Notes under the pieces: generated by a model
What the model was told of the DNA's origin: nothing
The model's input: only the letters and a program-made list of their open reading frames with translations
The model's database searches: none
Part shown: in pieces, positions 30,774 to 39,416 of the stretch
Layout of the letters: each line of letters opens with the position of its first letter
How positions within the stretch are numbered: position 1 is the first letter of the stretch
Made by a program: the position numbers and the translations under genes
Assembly: GCA_045632265.1 (NCBI GenBank)
Contig: JAZQWG010000001.1
Location: 62,001 to 126,000, forward strand
Source of the DNA: Scatosoma sp045632265
GTDB taxonomy: Bacteria; Bacillota; Clostridia; Christensenellales; Borkfalkiaceae
Reading direction: 5' to 3'
DNA: 64,000 nt

Positions 30774-31652
30774 TTATTCTTCGTCGAGAAGGTCGTCTTC
30801 GTCCTCGTTATTACAGCCCTTGGGGCATTGATTGCATTGTTTTTTGAAATTCAATGCGCTTGCGGGGTAGTCTTTATAAATCCAACCGCCGTTTCTATCG
30901 TCCATTTTCACTTTCACTTCCATTTTCAGCATGTTGAGCGAAGCGACGATTGCTTTGCCCTCGGGCGTGCCCACTTCCGCGCCTACCTTGGGAAGTTGTT
31001 TCGCAGCGTCCACGTAATAATCGATTTCATAGCCAAGACAGCACATCAATCTTCCGCAAAGCCCGCTGATTTTCCCGGGGTTCAGCGACAAGTTTTGCGC
31101 TTTTGCCATTTTCACGCTAACCTTCTTAAACTCGGGCATGTTCCCCGCACAACAGCAAACACGGCCGCAAGGCGCAATGCCGCCAAGGTATTTCGTTTCG
31201 TCACGAATCCCCACTTGGCGCAAATCGATACGGGTGTGGAAAGCGGATGCCAAGTCCTTGACAAGCTCTCTAAAATCCACTCTGCTTTCCGAAGTGAAGA
31301 AGAAGGTGATTTTGCCGCTATCGAAAGAAAATTCGCAATCGACGAGTTTCATTTCAAGTTCTCTTGCGGCGATTTTTTCCTTGCAAATGCGGATAGCTTC
31401 CGGTTTTCTTTCTTCAAACGCCTTGTATTTTTCCGTGTCCTTTGCGGTGGCGATACGCACGACGGGTTTCAAAGGGGATACGATTTCGCTATCGTCAATT
31501 TCCTTTTCGGGGTGCGCCACCCATGCGTATTCCATACCACGGGAAGTTTCTACGATAACGGGCATGTTTCTTTGGTAAACTTCGCCCGTCTTGGGGGTGA
31601 AATAGTAAAGCTTGCCCCCGTTTTTGAATTTTATGCCTACAACTTTTGTCAT
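30774..31652 (-). CDS. ricT: RicT/YaaT PSP1-domain protein
   Basis: 292-residue PSP1-domain protein. In Bacillus, RicT with RicA and RicF forms an iron-sulfur complex that promotes RNase Y cleavage and affects Spo0A phosphorylation and competence. The Cys-rich signatures GRVCCCAGNM, GLCGRLMCCLGYE and the C-terminal CNQCPKGCNNED are all present. It is 32 bases downstream of holB on the same strand, the conserved holB-ricT arrangement. An acidic tail (EDEDDLLDEE) ends it. Confidence 0.96.
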   Translation of the reverse strand: MTKVVGIKFKNGGKLYYFTPKTGEVYQRNMPVIVETSRGMEYAWVAHPEKEIDDSEIVSPLKPVVRIATAKDTEKYKAFEERKPEAIRICKEKIAARELEMKLVDCEFSFDSGKITFFFTSESRVDFRELVKDLASAFHTRIDLRQVGIRDETKYLGGIAPCGRVCCCAGNMPEFKKVSVKMAKAQNLSLNPGKISGLCGRLMCCLGYEIDYYVDAAKQLPKVGAEVGTPEGKAIVASLNMLKMEVKVKMDDRNGGWIYKDYPASALNFKKQCNQCPKGCNNEDEDDLLDEE

Positions 31653-31684
31653 AATACGTCCTTTTTCGCTTTCAAAGCCGCTTT

Positions 31685-32674
31685 TTAACGCAAGCGGTTT
31701 TTGGCGTTATTTTCAAAAATTTTTGCAATCAACAATTCCAAGCATTGTGGGAAAGTTGCGTTGAAGAAGGTGTGCAGTTCCGCTTTGGAAAGTTCCGTTT
31801 GCGCGTAAAGCAGGGTGGACGTGGTAAACTTTTCCGCCACTTGTCTTATTCGCTCGTTTTCCACACGCAAAAGCACGTGTTTGCCGTTTTTCCCCACTTC
31901 CTTTACGAGCATTGCATCACGGAAGATAACCCGAAGAAGATACAAAAGTTCTTTCTTGCTCTTCGTTTCGCCCGTTTTCTTGATAAGCGTGGGAAGAGCT
32001 TCTTTCGTGCAAAGAAGTAGTGCAAACGCCTCGTCCACAAGCGATTGATAATCGCCCCCCTCAAGCGTGTTTTGCGCTTCGCCCAAACTGCCGCCGCTTG
32101 CCGCTGCACAAAGCGAGAAATCATTGTCCGTGTACTTGCTATCTGCGTAAATGCGAGCAAGTGCTTCCGCCACTTCCCTTTCGTTGAAAGGGGGCACGTC
32201 CAACTTCGACACACGGGAAAGCACAGTCGAAAGGACGGGGAAAGCCGTCGTTGCGCCAAGCAAGAAGATAACCCCTTCGGGCGGTTCTTCCAAAAGCTTC
32301 AAAAGCTTGTTTTGCGAAGCGACGTTGGCGTCCGCAAAATCGGAAATAACGAACACTTTAATATCCCCTTCTACGGGGCGGAGCATACATTCTTCCGTCA
32401 ATCTTTCCGCATCTTCCACCACGAATTTTTTGTCGTGGTTGGGGAAGAATAAACAATCGGTGAACGTTTCCTTGTCAATGCGTTCGCTTATCCGTTTTTG
32501 GTAATCGTTTTGCGGGTTTGCGCAATTAAACAGCACCTTTGCAAACGTCTTTAATGCGTTTTTGAGATTGCGTTTGTCGTCTAAAAGGAGCAAGTAAGCG
32601 TGCGAAAGTCTGCCCTTTTGCGCTTCCGCTTGCAATAGGCGATATGCCTGCGTGTTTTTAATCAACGTTTGCAT
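31685..32674 (-). CDS. holB: DNA polymerase III subunit delta prime
   Basis: 329-residue clamp-loader subunit. KGRLSHAYLLL near residue 20, then a degenerate P-loop region as normal for delta prime, DCLFFPNHDKKFVVEDAERL, VFVISDFADANVASQNKLLKLLEEPPEGVIFLLGA (in part) and the sensor-like LSTVLSRVSKLDV. An AAGGAG site supports the start and a TTGCTT-17-TATAAT promoter lies just upstream. It starts the holB-ricT operon. Confidence 0.93.
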   Translation of the reverse strand: MQTLIKNTQAYRLLQAEAQKGRLSHAYLLLLDDKRNLKNALKTFAKVLFNCANPQNDYQKRISERIDKETFTDCLFFPNHDKKFVVEDAERLTEECMLRPVEGDIKVFVISDFADANVASQNKLLKLLEEPPEGVIFLLGATTAFPVLSTVLSRVSKLDVPPFNEREVAEALARIYADSKYTDNDFSLCAAASGGSLGEAQNTLEGGDYQSLVDEAFALLLCTKEALPTLIKKTGETKSKKELLYLLRVIFRDAMLVKEVGKNGKHVLLRVENERIRQVAEKFTTSTLLYAQTELSKAELHTFFNATFPQCLELLIAKIFENNAKNRLR

Positions 32675-32706
32675 GCTTTTTCTCTCCTTGTTAATCGTAC
32701 TACTCT

Positions 32707-32735
32707 ATTATAACATAAAACTTGTAAATAAGCAA
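32707..32735 (-). promoter_or_regulatory. Promoter of holB-ricT (TTGCTT-17-TATAAT)
   Basis: Minus-strand TTGCTT (32730-32735) and TATAAT (32707-32712), 17 bases apart; leader of about 25 bases. Confidence 0.65.
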
Positions 32736-32755
32736 GTAGTTAGAAGAAAAAGAAA

Positions 32756-32784
32756 AAAGGAAAAACTTGTTGTTTTTCCTTTCA
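32756..32784 (-). terminator. Hairpin terminator downstream of the EamA gene
   Basis: AAAGGAAAAAC, four-base loop, GTTTTTCCTTT with an A run on its left, giving a T run on the minus strand. It sits between the repeat at 32796 and the holB promoter. Confidence 0.7.
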
Positions 32785-32795
32785 AATGATTGCAT

Positions 32796-32844
32796 TTCAA
32801 CGCATACATGGTGGGGTGAAAAGTTTTCAACGCGTACTTGCCCC
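32796..32844 (-). repeat. Dispersed paired repeat, copy 1, overlapping the EamA gene end
   Basis: In minus-strand sense: GGCAAGTACGCGTTGAAAA, short spacer, ACCATGTATGCGTTGAAA. The first unit encodes the last residues of the EamA protein (Ala-Ser-Thr-Arg) and its TGA stop. Related copies: 41336-41384, 47661-47678 and 63869-63888. Confidence 0.75.
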
Positions 32845-33789
32845 GTCCGTTTTGTTTTGTTTTTTGTGTTCACGCAAAGCAAGGACGTATTTGACGACTG
32901 CCGCGCCGATGATGATTACGTAGCCGATAAGGCTTAAATAATCGGGGAATTCCCATAAGATAAAAATGCCAAGCGCCGCCGAGAAAAGCACTTGCGAATA
33001 ATCGAACACCGAAATTTCCCTTGCGGGCGCACACGAATAGGCGGTGGTGATAGAAAATTGCGCCGCGCTTGCGCATAAGCCCGCAAGCAATAAAAACAGC
33101 ACTTGGGTAAATTGCATGGGTTGAAATTGTATGATTGTCAAGGGCAAAACCGCCACGCACGAGAAAAGGGAAAAGAAGAACACGATCACCGCCGTGCGTT
33201 CCCCTTTATTGCCAAGATAGTGGACGAACGTGTACGCAAGCCCTGCGCCCAAACCGCCCAAAACGCCTATGAGTGCGGGGATAGTGGCGGAAGAAGCGAA
33301 CGTGGGTTTGATAACGAACAGCGTGCCAAAGAAAGCTACGGCGATAAGAAGCCAGTTTTTCCAACCCGCCTTTTCACGCAAAATGATTGCGGAAAAAAGG
33401 ATAGCGAAGAAGGGGGAAAGCTTGTTCAAAATAGAAGCGTCGGCAACCGTCAAATGGTCGATTGCATAGAAATTGCAAACGATACCCACCGTGCCCGCAA
33501 TCGAACGGGCGAGAAGGGCGGGCAAACTGCCCTTTTTGATTTTGAACGATTTGCTTTTGCAAAGCATGATAAAGGCGACAAGCGCCGCTATGGCGTTTCT
33601 AAAAAAGCATTTTTGAAAGGTGGGCAAATCCCCCGAAAGACGGACGAACACCCCCATAAGCGCGAAGAAAAATGCGGAAAGGACGATAAAGAAAATCCCC
33701 CGCTTGGTGCGTTTTACGCTGTCAGCCCCACTTTGCGGTTGGGGATTGGGCGTTTCGTATTCCATTTGTTGCAATTCTTCGTGGCTCAT
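32827..33789 (-). CDS. EamA-family (DMT) transporter
   Basis: 320 residues with ten predicted helices in two EamA repeats. KRTKRGIFFIVLSAFFFALMGVFVRLSGDLPTFQKCFFRN (in part) opens the first; VADASILNKLSPFFAILFSAIILREK and VLFSAALGIFILWEFPDYLSLIGYVIIIGA are the characteristic ends of each repeat. Substrate is likely a metabolite; not predictable. ATG 33789 lacks a ribosome site and lies six bases after TATAAT, so the mRNA is probably leaderless. Its last four codons and stop are part of a dispersed repeat. Confidence 0.93.
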   Translation of the reverse strand: MSHEELQQMEYETPNPQPQSGADSVKRTKRGIFFIVLSAFFFALMGVFVRLSGDLPTFQKCFFRNAIAALVAFIMLCKSKSFKIKKGSLPALLARSIAGTVGIVCNFYAIDHLTVADASILNKLSPFFAILFSAIILREKAGWKNWLLIAVAFFGTLFVIKPTFASSATIPALIGVLGGLGAGLAYTFVHYLGNKGERTAVIVFFFSLFSCVAVLPLTIIQFQPMQFTQVLFLLLAGLCASAAQFSITTAYSCAPAREISVFDYSQVLFSAALGIFILWEFPDYLSLIGYVIIIGAAVVKYVLALREHKKQNKTDGASTR

Positions 33790-33795
33790 ACTATT

Positions 33796-33824
33796 ATTAT
33801 ACGCATTTGAGATAAAAAAGTAAA
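33796..33824 (-). promoter_or_regulatory. Promoter of the EamA gene, leaderless geometry
   Basis: Minus-strand TTTACT (33819-33824), 17-base spacer, TATAAT (33796-33801), then six bases and the ATG. The same -35 and geometry occur at 46829-46857. Confidence 0.7.
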
Positions 33825-33846
33825 ATAAAAACGAGTGTAAGGGCGG

Positions 33847-33876
33847 AAAAAAGGAACGGCATAACCGTTCCTTTTT
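33847..33876 (-). terminator. Intrinsic terminator of rplU-rpmA
   Basis: AAAAAGGAACGG, five-base loop, CCGTTCCTTTTT; follows the rpmA stop and could also act on the plus strand. Confidence 0.85.
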
Positions 33877-33897
33877 CGTTAAAGTTCAATTTTGCAA

Positions 33898-34182
33898 TTA
33901 TTGTGCATCTACTACGGGGTAAACGCTTGCTTTTTTCTTGTCTTTGCCCATTCTTTCGTAACGTACCACACCGTCAACAAGCGCGAAAAGCGTGTCGTCT
34001 TTACCGATACCTACGTTTGCGCCCGGGTGAATTTTCGTACCACGTTGACGAACAAGGATGTTGCCAGCAAGAACGCTTTGGCCGTCGCTACGCTTCGTGC
34101 CAAGACGCTTTGCTTCGCTGTCTCTGCCGTTGTGGGAAGAACCGGTACCTTTCTTATGAGCGAATAAACGAATAAAAATCAT
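33898..34182 (-). CDS. rpmA: Large ribosomal subunit protein bL27
   Basis: 94-residue L27. HKKGTGSSHNGRDSEAKRLG and AGNILVRQRGTKIHPGANVGIG are diagnostic. Before HKKG is a short extension, MIFIRLFA, which resembles the Firmicute N-terminal extension (consensus ending LQFFA or LQLFA) that the protease Prp removes to expose the mature end. The prp gene normally lies between rplU and rpmA; here only 54 bases separate them. Good AAGGAG site; ends at a strong terminator. Confidence 0.97.
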   Translation of the reverse strand: MIFIRLFAHKKGTGSSHNGRDSEAKRLGTKRSDGQSVLAGNILVRQRGTKIHPGANVGIGKDDTLFALVDGVVRYERMGKDKKKASVYPVVDAQ

Positions 34183-34236
34183 TTTTCTTTCTCCTTAATT
34201 CAAGTATTTGTTGCCCTTCAAAGGGCGGCGATGCAA

Positions 34237-34542
34237 TTAGAGTTCGATTTTTTCAACTTTAACTGCGGTGAAAGGTTGTCTGTGACCTTGCTTTTTACGT
34301 TCATTCTTCTTTGCTTTATACTTGAAGACGATGATCTTTTTAGCTTTGTCTTGCTTAACAACCGTTGCGGTTACCTTTGCAGAAGCAACTTCTGCGCCAG
34401 TTTTGATACCGTTCTCGTCGGAAACCATAAGCACTTTGAATTCTACGGTGTCGCCTTCGTTTGCTGCGAGTTTTTCAACGCGTACAACGTCGCCTTCCGC
34501 TACTTTGTATTGCTTATTTCCGTTATCGATGATAGCGTACAT
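34237..34542 (-). CDS. rplU: Large ribosomal subunit protein bL21
   Basis: 101-residue L21. MYAIIDNGNKQYKVAEGDVVRVEKL at the start (in part), and VFKYKAKKNERKKQGHRQPFTAVKVEKI at the end are typical. AGGAGG precedes the ATG. It starts an rplU-rpmA operon. A leader of roughly 110 bases precedes it, long enough for an L21-type regulatory leader, although I could not fold it with confidence. Confidence 0.97.
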   Translation of the reverse strand: MYAIIDNGNKQYKVAEGDVVRVEKLAANEGDTVEFKVLMVSDENGIKTGAEVASAKVTATVVKQDKAKKIIVFKYKAKKNERKKQGHRQPFTAVKVEKIEL

Positions 34543-34658
34543 ACAATTTTTACCTCCTCTTTCCAGTCTCGAAGAATATCCAAGGCGCGCGCTTTTTCCG
34601 TGTTTTTTTGCGAAAAAATTGCGACTTAAAAAAGCCCGTTTCTATCGGCTCGGATAAT

Positions 34659-34688
34659 ACTATACCATATTTATAAGAAACTCGTCAA
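34659..34688 (-). promoter_or_regulatory. Promoter of rplU-rpmA
   Basis: Minus-strand TTGACG (34683-34688) and TATAGT (34659-34664), 18 bases apart. Confidence 0.6.
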
Positions 34689-34799
34689 GCGTTTTTTTCT
34701 TTATTTTCCCAAAAAAATGAAAAATTTTGCCCGTAAAAAGGTATTTTTTAGGCGCAAAAGTGGCAAACTGTGGAAAAGTGAAAAAAGGAGAGAAAAATC

Positions 34800-35246
34800 A
34801 TGGAAGAAAAAGATTATAAACAAACGGAAGAAGTGCTTTCGGAAATTTATCGCAACGCCCAGCTTGCTTTGCAATCCATTTCCAACATCCTTCCACAAGT
34901 GGAAGACGAAGAAGTGAAAAAGGAACTTGGGCTGGAACACGAAGAATATGAAAAAATCTCCGCCCGTGCCCTTATGCTCGCTAAAGACAAGGGGCTTGAA
35001 CTCAAAGAGCCTAACCCCTTTAAAAAAATGATGATGTGGGGCTCGATTAAGATGAACTCGATGATGGATAACTCCCGTGCGCACATTGCAGACATGATGT
35101 TGCAAGGCACGGTGATGGGGATAACCGCCCTTCGCAAATCGAAAAGTGAAACTTGCGTGGAAGGTGCAGACGACGTTTTACAGCTTTTAGACGATATGCT
35201 TGCCGCGGAAGAACGCTTTGAAAAGACGTGGAAAGGGTATTTGTAA
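34800..35246 (+). CDS. Hypothetical helical protein (148 aa), ferritin-like by appearance
   Basis: Not recognised by name. Predicted all-helical and soluble, acidic, with long amphipathic helices (EEVLSEIYRNAQLALQSISN, EVKKELGLEHEEYEKISARA) and a Met-rich middle (KMMMWGSIKMNSMMDNSRAH). The Glu/His spacing in the second helix (EHEEYEK) recalls ferritin-like or DUF2383-type bundles, a guess from pattern only. It has a strong AAAAGGAGAG site and a clear downstream terminator, so it is a monocistronic gene. Confidence 0.82.
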   Translation: MEEKDYKQTEEVLSEIYRNAQLALQSISNILPQVEDEEVKKELGLEHEEYEKISARALMLAKDKGLELKEPNPFKKMMMWGSIKMNSMMDNSRAHIADMMLQGTVMGITALRKSKSETCVEGADDVLQLLDDMLAAEERFEKTWKGYL

Positions 35247-35263
35247 GCAGCGGTTTTATTTTG

Positions 35264-35302
35264 TAAAAAAGCCCCGTGCGTTGATACGCACGGGGCTTAA
35301 TT
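35264..35302. terminator. Terminator between the helical-protein gene and rqcH
   Basis: AAGCCCCGTGCGT, four-base loop, ACGCACGGGGCTT with flanking A and T residues; serves the convergent genes on both sides. Confidence 0.85.
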
Positions 35303-35314
35303 GTTGAAATCAAC

Positions 35315-37030
35315 CTATTCGCATTTGGGTTTTACAAGCACCGTTTTATAATCGGTGTAGATGACGAAACCCGCCTTGCTTTTGCTCGGTTTTTTGACAA
35401 ATTTGCGCTTACAATAATCGACGGGGATTTTATCGCTATCCCTTGCTTGCGAGAAATAAGCGCACAGCTGCGCTGCATACAAAATCGTTTCGTCGCATAC
35501 ATGCCCCCCGTCCGCAAGGATAATTACGTGGGAAGAATGGTATTTTTGTACGTGCAACCATATATCGTCGGGGGAAGCAAGTTTAAGCAATCTTTCGTTT
35601 TGCAAGTTATTGCGCCCCACCAAAATCTTTTTGCCATCGTGCTCGAACTCTCTAAAGGGGACGACCACGTCTTTTTTATTCTTTTTCGCAAGCTTAGGGG
35701 CACGGATAAGCCCTGCTTCCATAAGCTCCGTTTCAATTTCTTTCAAATCTTCGTCCGTTTCCGATAAAGCGATAGAAGAAGCGATACTTTCCGCATACGA
35801 AAGTTCCGCTTCGTCCGCTTTTTGCATGGGGATAAGAATTTCTCTCGCTCGTTTTTGTTTATTGTATTGCTTGAAATATTTTTGCGCATTTTTTGCGGGC
35901 GAAAGCAAGGGGTCGAGCGTGATTTTTATGCTCTTGCCTTCTTCGTCGTACCAGTTTACAAGCTCGACAAAGCGCATGCCCTTTTCGATGGCGTACAAAT
36001 TCGCCGTTAAAAGTTCGCCCTTGATACGGTTTTCGTCCGCTTTATCCGCTTCTCGCAATTTTTCCGCCGTTTCTTGCAAGCGTTTTGCCGTCTTTTTGAC
36101 GAGCGTTCTCACCCCGCTTTCCAAGCGGCGTTTTTTATCTTCAAACCCCTTTTTCGTTTCCCTTTTCGTGTAAAATTCGTCTTGCGCTTTGCACAAAGAA
36201 GGCATGGCAACGCCCCCGTCCACGGGGAAAGCGAAAAAGTCCAAAATCACGCCGTTATCCACACGTATATGGGGGTTAGAGGGCATATTTAAGCAAAATT
36301 CGCCGATAAATTTCCACAAAGGCGACTTCGCCGACGGGGATAAACAAAGGGCAAGCGCCCCGTTTTCTTGTTCGGCAAATCGGACGAGTTCCCTTGCCGT
36401 TGCAAGCGCCAAACCCGCCACCGTGTCGAAGATAAATCCCGCCAACGTTTCCCTATCCAGCGGCTCTTCTCTATTCGCCATAAAGTTTTTCAAACGCACG
36501 AAAATCCCGTCGCTATCAAAAGGGGAAAGTTTGTCTTGCGGCGTGGGATAAGCGTACTTTGCCCCTGCAAACAAAATGCGGTGGGTGTCGTCCACAAGCG
36601 CCGTCGTTTTGAGTGCGCCAAGCACGATGCCCTTTTCCACGAGAATTATATTCGAGTATTTGCCCATCAACTCGCAAACGAGCGTGCGTTTCGCCTCAGA
36701 AAAATCGGTAGTGCAATGCAAATCGATTTCCACGATCCGTTCAAATTCGTATTGACGAATTTCCAAAATTTCCGCGTTTTGCAAATATTTGCGAAGCAAC
36801 ATGCAAAAATTAGGGGCGATTGCAAGCGGTTCTTTTTCCACCGCCGACAAACAAACTCTTGCATTTGAAGCATTTGCGCTTAAAATGAGTTTAACCGTTG
36901 ATTTTCCGGTGTATATAATAAAGGTGAGTTCGTCTTTATTGACTTGCGAGATACGGTTAATTTTTCCACCGACGAGAAGGTTGTTCAACTCGATTGTGCT
37001 ACGGCGGATATGAAAAGCGTCCTGTGGCAT
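35315..37030 (-). CDS. rqcH: Rqc2/RqcH (NFACT) ribosome quality-control protein
   Basis: 571 residues. NFACT-N domain from the start through about residue 270, a coiled-coil middle with KKTAKRLQETAEKLREADKADENR near 320-345, and the NFACT-R domain with GKKILVGRNNLQNERLLKLASPDDIWLHVQKYHSSHVII (in part) near 455-500. It binds obstructed 50S subunits and drives C-terminal alanine tailing for degradation. Older annotation calls it fibronectin-binding protein. GGGAGGG five bases before ATG 37030 fixes the start over an upstream in-frame one. Confidence 0.95.
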   Translation of the reverse strand: MPQDAFHIRRSTIELNNLLVGGKINRISQVNKDELTFIIYTGKSTVKLILSANASNARVCLSAVEKEPLAIAPNFCMLLRKYLQNAEILEIRQYEFERIVEIDLHCTTDFSEAKRTLVCELMGKYSNIILVEKGIVLGALKTTALVDDTHRILFAGAKYAYPTPQDKLSPFDSDGIFVRLKNFMANREEPLDRETLAGFIFDTVAGLALATARELVRFAEQENGALALCLSPSAKSPLWKFIGEFCLNMPSNPHIRVDNGVILDFFAFPVDGGVAMPSLCKAQDEFYTKRETKKGFEDKKRRLESGVRTLVKKTAKRLQETAEKLREADKADENRIKGELLTANLYAIEKGMRFVELVNWYDEEGKSIKITLDPLLSPAKNAQKYFKQYNKQKRAREILIPMQKADEAELSYAESIASSIALSETDEDLKEIETELMEAGLIRAPKLAKKNKKDVVVPFREFEHDGKKILVGRNNLQNERLLKLASPDDIWLHVQKYHSSHVIILADGGHVCDETILYAAQLCAYFSQARDSDKIPVDYCKRKFVKKPSKSKAGFVIYTDYKTVLVKPKCE

Positions 37031-37115
37031 AGTTGCCCTCCCGTTTGGTTTTAGAAATATTCTATCCACCGCAAATTTTGTCGAAAAGGGTGGAAGGGAA
37101 TACTCCTTTTCTTAA

Positions 37116-37144
37116 ATTATACCCTAAAAAAAGGAAATTGTAAA
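37116..37144 (-). promoter_or_regulatory. Promoter of rqcH
   Basis: Minus-strand TTTACA (37139-37144) and TATAAT (37116-37121), 17 bases apart; leader of about 80 bases. Confidence 0.65.
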
Positions 37145-37281
37145 TAAAAACGATTAAAAAACGCTTTATTTTCTTTGACAAATATGATAAAATGTAATGA
37201 GCAAAACCGAAAACGTAGTTTTCCGTCTTGTCAAAAATAGAAAAAAATAAAAAATTGCATATAGCAGGAGAAAAAAGTATT

Positions 37282-38577
37282 ATGAAGTACACCACCAAAG
37301 CCAGCGAAAAAAGCACGGTAAAAATCACGCTTAAATTCGACGGGGAAGAATTCAAAGCAGCTACGACGAAAGCATACCTTAAGTCGAGAAGCAAGTTCAG
37401 CGTAAACGGTTTCCGTAAAGGTAAAGCACCCAAGAACGTAATCGAAAACGTTTACGGCAAGGGCGTATTCTATGAAGATGCACTCAACATCCTTTTCGGC
37501 GACAACTACGGCACCGTTATCGACAAATGCGAAAAGAAATTTACGGTAGTTGGCGACCCTGACGTTTCCGTAGAAGATTTCTCGGAAGAAGGCGTAACGC
37601 TTGTGGCGATTGTACCCGTTAAACCCGAAGTGAAAATTTCTTCCTACAAGGGTATGAAGATTAAAGAAATCGCGTATAATGTAAAAGATGAAGAAGTTGA
37701 TGCAGAACTTAACCGTTTGCTTGACAGAAACGCACGCAAAGTGCCCGTTGCTGACAGAGCAGCTCAACTTGGCGACATCGCTAACATCGATTTCGTAGGT
37801 ACGGTTGACGGCGTTAAGTTCGACGGCGGCGAAGCGGAAGGTTTCGATTTGACGCTTGGTAGCGGTCAATTTATCCCTGGTTTTGAAGACCAAGTCGTTG
37901 GCATGAACATCGGCGAAAAGAAGGACGTAAACGTGACGTTCCCTGAAAACTATCAAGCAGAAGCCCTTAAAGGCAAGGCGGCAGTTTTCGCAGTCACCCT
38001 TAACGGCTTGCAAGCAAAAGAACTTCCCGAACTCAACGACGAATTTATCAAAGACGCTACGGGCAGCGAAAGCGTAGAAGCGTACAAGGCAAAGACGAAG
38101 GAAAGATTGCAACAACAAGCTGATAGACGTGCAAACGACGCTACGGAAAACAGCATTTTGGACGCTATCGCTCAAAACACGGAAGTTGAAATTCCCCAAG
38201 CAATGATTGAAAGAGAAATCGACAACCTTTTGCAAAAGTTTGAATATCAACTTATGTACCAAGGCTTGAAGCTTGCTGACTACCTTGATTTCCTTAAGGT
38301 GACGGAAGCTGAATTTAGAAAGAACTATGAAGCGCAAGCTGAAAAGAACGTGAAGAGCCAACTTATCATTGCGCAAATCATCAAAGAAGAAGCAATTGAA
38401 GCAACGGAAGAAGAAGTTGATGCAAAGATTGCTGAACAAGCTAAATCGGTTGATAAAGATGCAGCGGAATACAAGAAGGGTATGGACCCTCGTCAATTCG
38501 ACTATATCCGCAACGACCTCGTTATCACGAAGCTTTTCAACTTCTTGAAAGAAAACAACGAAATGTATCAAGACTAA
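37282..38577 (+). CDS. tig: Trigger factor, ribosome-bound chaperone
   Basis: 431 residues: ribosome-binding N-domain with the signature KFSVNGFRKGKAPKNVIENVYG near residue 35, peptidyl-prolyl isomerase domain (about 150-245, with GDIANIDFVGTVDGVKFDGG and LGSGQFIPGFEDQVVGM), and a helical C-domain. It receives nascent chains at the exit tunnel. ATG 37282 with GCAGGAG is chosen over upstream in-frame codons. It is followed by clpP and clpX, the common tig-clpP-clpX block. TTGACA lies at 37175 but no matching -10 is clear. Confidence 0.97.
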   Translation: MKYTTKASEKSTVKITLKFDGEEFKAATTKAYLKSRSKFSVNGFRKGKAPKNVIENVYGKGVFYEDALNILFGDNYGTVIDKCEKKFTVVGDPDVSVEDFSEEGVTLVAIVPVKPEVKISSYKGMKIKEIAYNVKDEEVDAELNRLLDRNARKVPVADRAAQLGDIANIDFVGTVDGVKFDGGEAEGFDLTLGSGQFIPGFEDQVVGMNIGEKKDVNVTFPENYQAEALKGKAAVFAVTLNGLQAKELPELNDEFIKDATGSESVEAYKAKTKERLQQQADRRANDATENSILDAIAQNTEVEIPQAMIEREIDNLLQKFEYQLMYQGLKLADYLDFLKVTEAEFRKNYEAQAEKNVKSQLIIAQIIKEEAIEATEEEVDAKIAEQAKSVDKDAAEYKKGMDPRQFDYIRNDLVITKLFNFLKENNEMYQD

Positions 38578-38618
38578 GCTTATCAGCTTAATCAAAAACA
38601 AATTTAAGGAAACGGATT

Positions 38619-39212
38619 ATGGAAACGAAAAACGTATTAGTGCCCTACGTTGTTGAACGCACCTCCTCGGGCGAACGCACGTATGATTTATATTCGAGAT
38701 TGCTCGACGATAGAATTATCTTCTTGAGTGGCGAAATCAACGACGCTATGGCAAATACCGTTGTCGCGCAACTTATCTACCTTGAAGGCAAAGACCCTAC
38801 GAAAGACATCAGCTTGTACATCAATTCCCCCGGCGGCTCGGTTTCCGCAGGTATGGCGATTTACGACACGATGAACTATATCAAATGCGACGTATCCACC
38901 ATTTGTATCGGCTTGGCTGCGTCCATGGGTGCGTTCTTGCTTTCGAGCGGCGCTCGTGGCAAGCGCTACGCTTTGCCTAATTCCGAGATTATGATTCACC
39001 AACCTCTCGGCGGCGCGCAAGGTCAAGCAAGCGATATTAAAATTCAAGCGGAACACATCCTTCGCACGAAGGCGAAGCTCAACCGTATTCTTGCGGAAAA
39101 CTCGGGCAGAGATATCGCCACCATCGAAAGGGACACCGACAGAGATAATTATATGTCGGCGGAAGAAGCTCGCGTGTACGGGCTTATCGATAGAGTGTTC
39201 GTAAGAAGATAA
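38619..39212 (+). CDS. clpP: ATP-dependent Clp protease proteolytic subunit
   Basis: 197-residue serine protease forming a double heptamer chamber. Catalytic Ser102 in GLAASMGAFLLSSG, His127 in SEIMIHQPLGG, and the Asp in DTDRDNYMSAEEA near residue 177. Length and the propeptide-like start are normal. AAGGAAA precedes the ATG; it lies 41 bases after tig. Confidence 0.98.
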   Translation: METKNVLVPYVVERTSSGERTYDLYSRLLDDRIIFLSGEINDAMANTVVAQLIYLEGKDPTKDISLYINSPGGSVSAGMAIYDTMNYIKCDVSTICIGLAASMGAFLLSSGARGKRYALPNSEIMIHQPLGGAQGQASDIKIQAEHILRTKAKLNRILAENSGRDIATIERDTDRDNYMSAEEARVYGLIDRVFVRR

Positions 39213-39236
39213 TCTACAGCCAAAAGCATAGACGAA

Positions 39237-39280
39237 CGCGCAAAGCCTTTCCTTAATAAGGTTTTGCGCGCTATCTTTTT
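39237..39280 (+). terminator. Probable terminator after clpP
   Basis: GCGCAAAGCCTT, loop, AAGGTTTTGCGC (one G-U pair) then TATCTTTTT, 25 bases after the clpP stop. It would separate tig-clpP from clpX at least partly. Confidence 0.65.
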
Positions 39281-39416
39281 ATGGCGTGAAAAATTAACGA
39301 TTATGCCGATTAAAACCCCCGTGATAGGGGTATAAATAGGCAATGGGCGCAATGCGCACACTTTACGCGCGCGCGTCATACTTTGAATAGTAAGATTGAT
39401 TACGGAGTTATTATCA

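Noticed and set aside
37175..37203. TTGACA at 37175 as the tig promoter
   Set aside because: No acceptable -10 hexamer occurs 16-18 bases downstream; TAAAAT at 37188 is too close. The tig promoter remains undefined.
39315..39340. ACCCCC-GTGA-TAGGGGT hairpin between clpP and clpX as a terminator
   Set aside because: No T run follows. It might be leader structure or an operator, but nothing else supports it.
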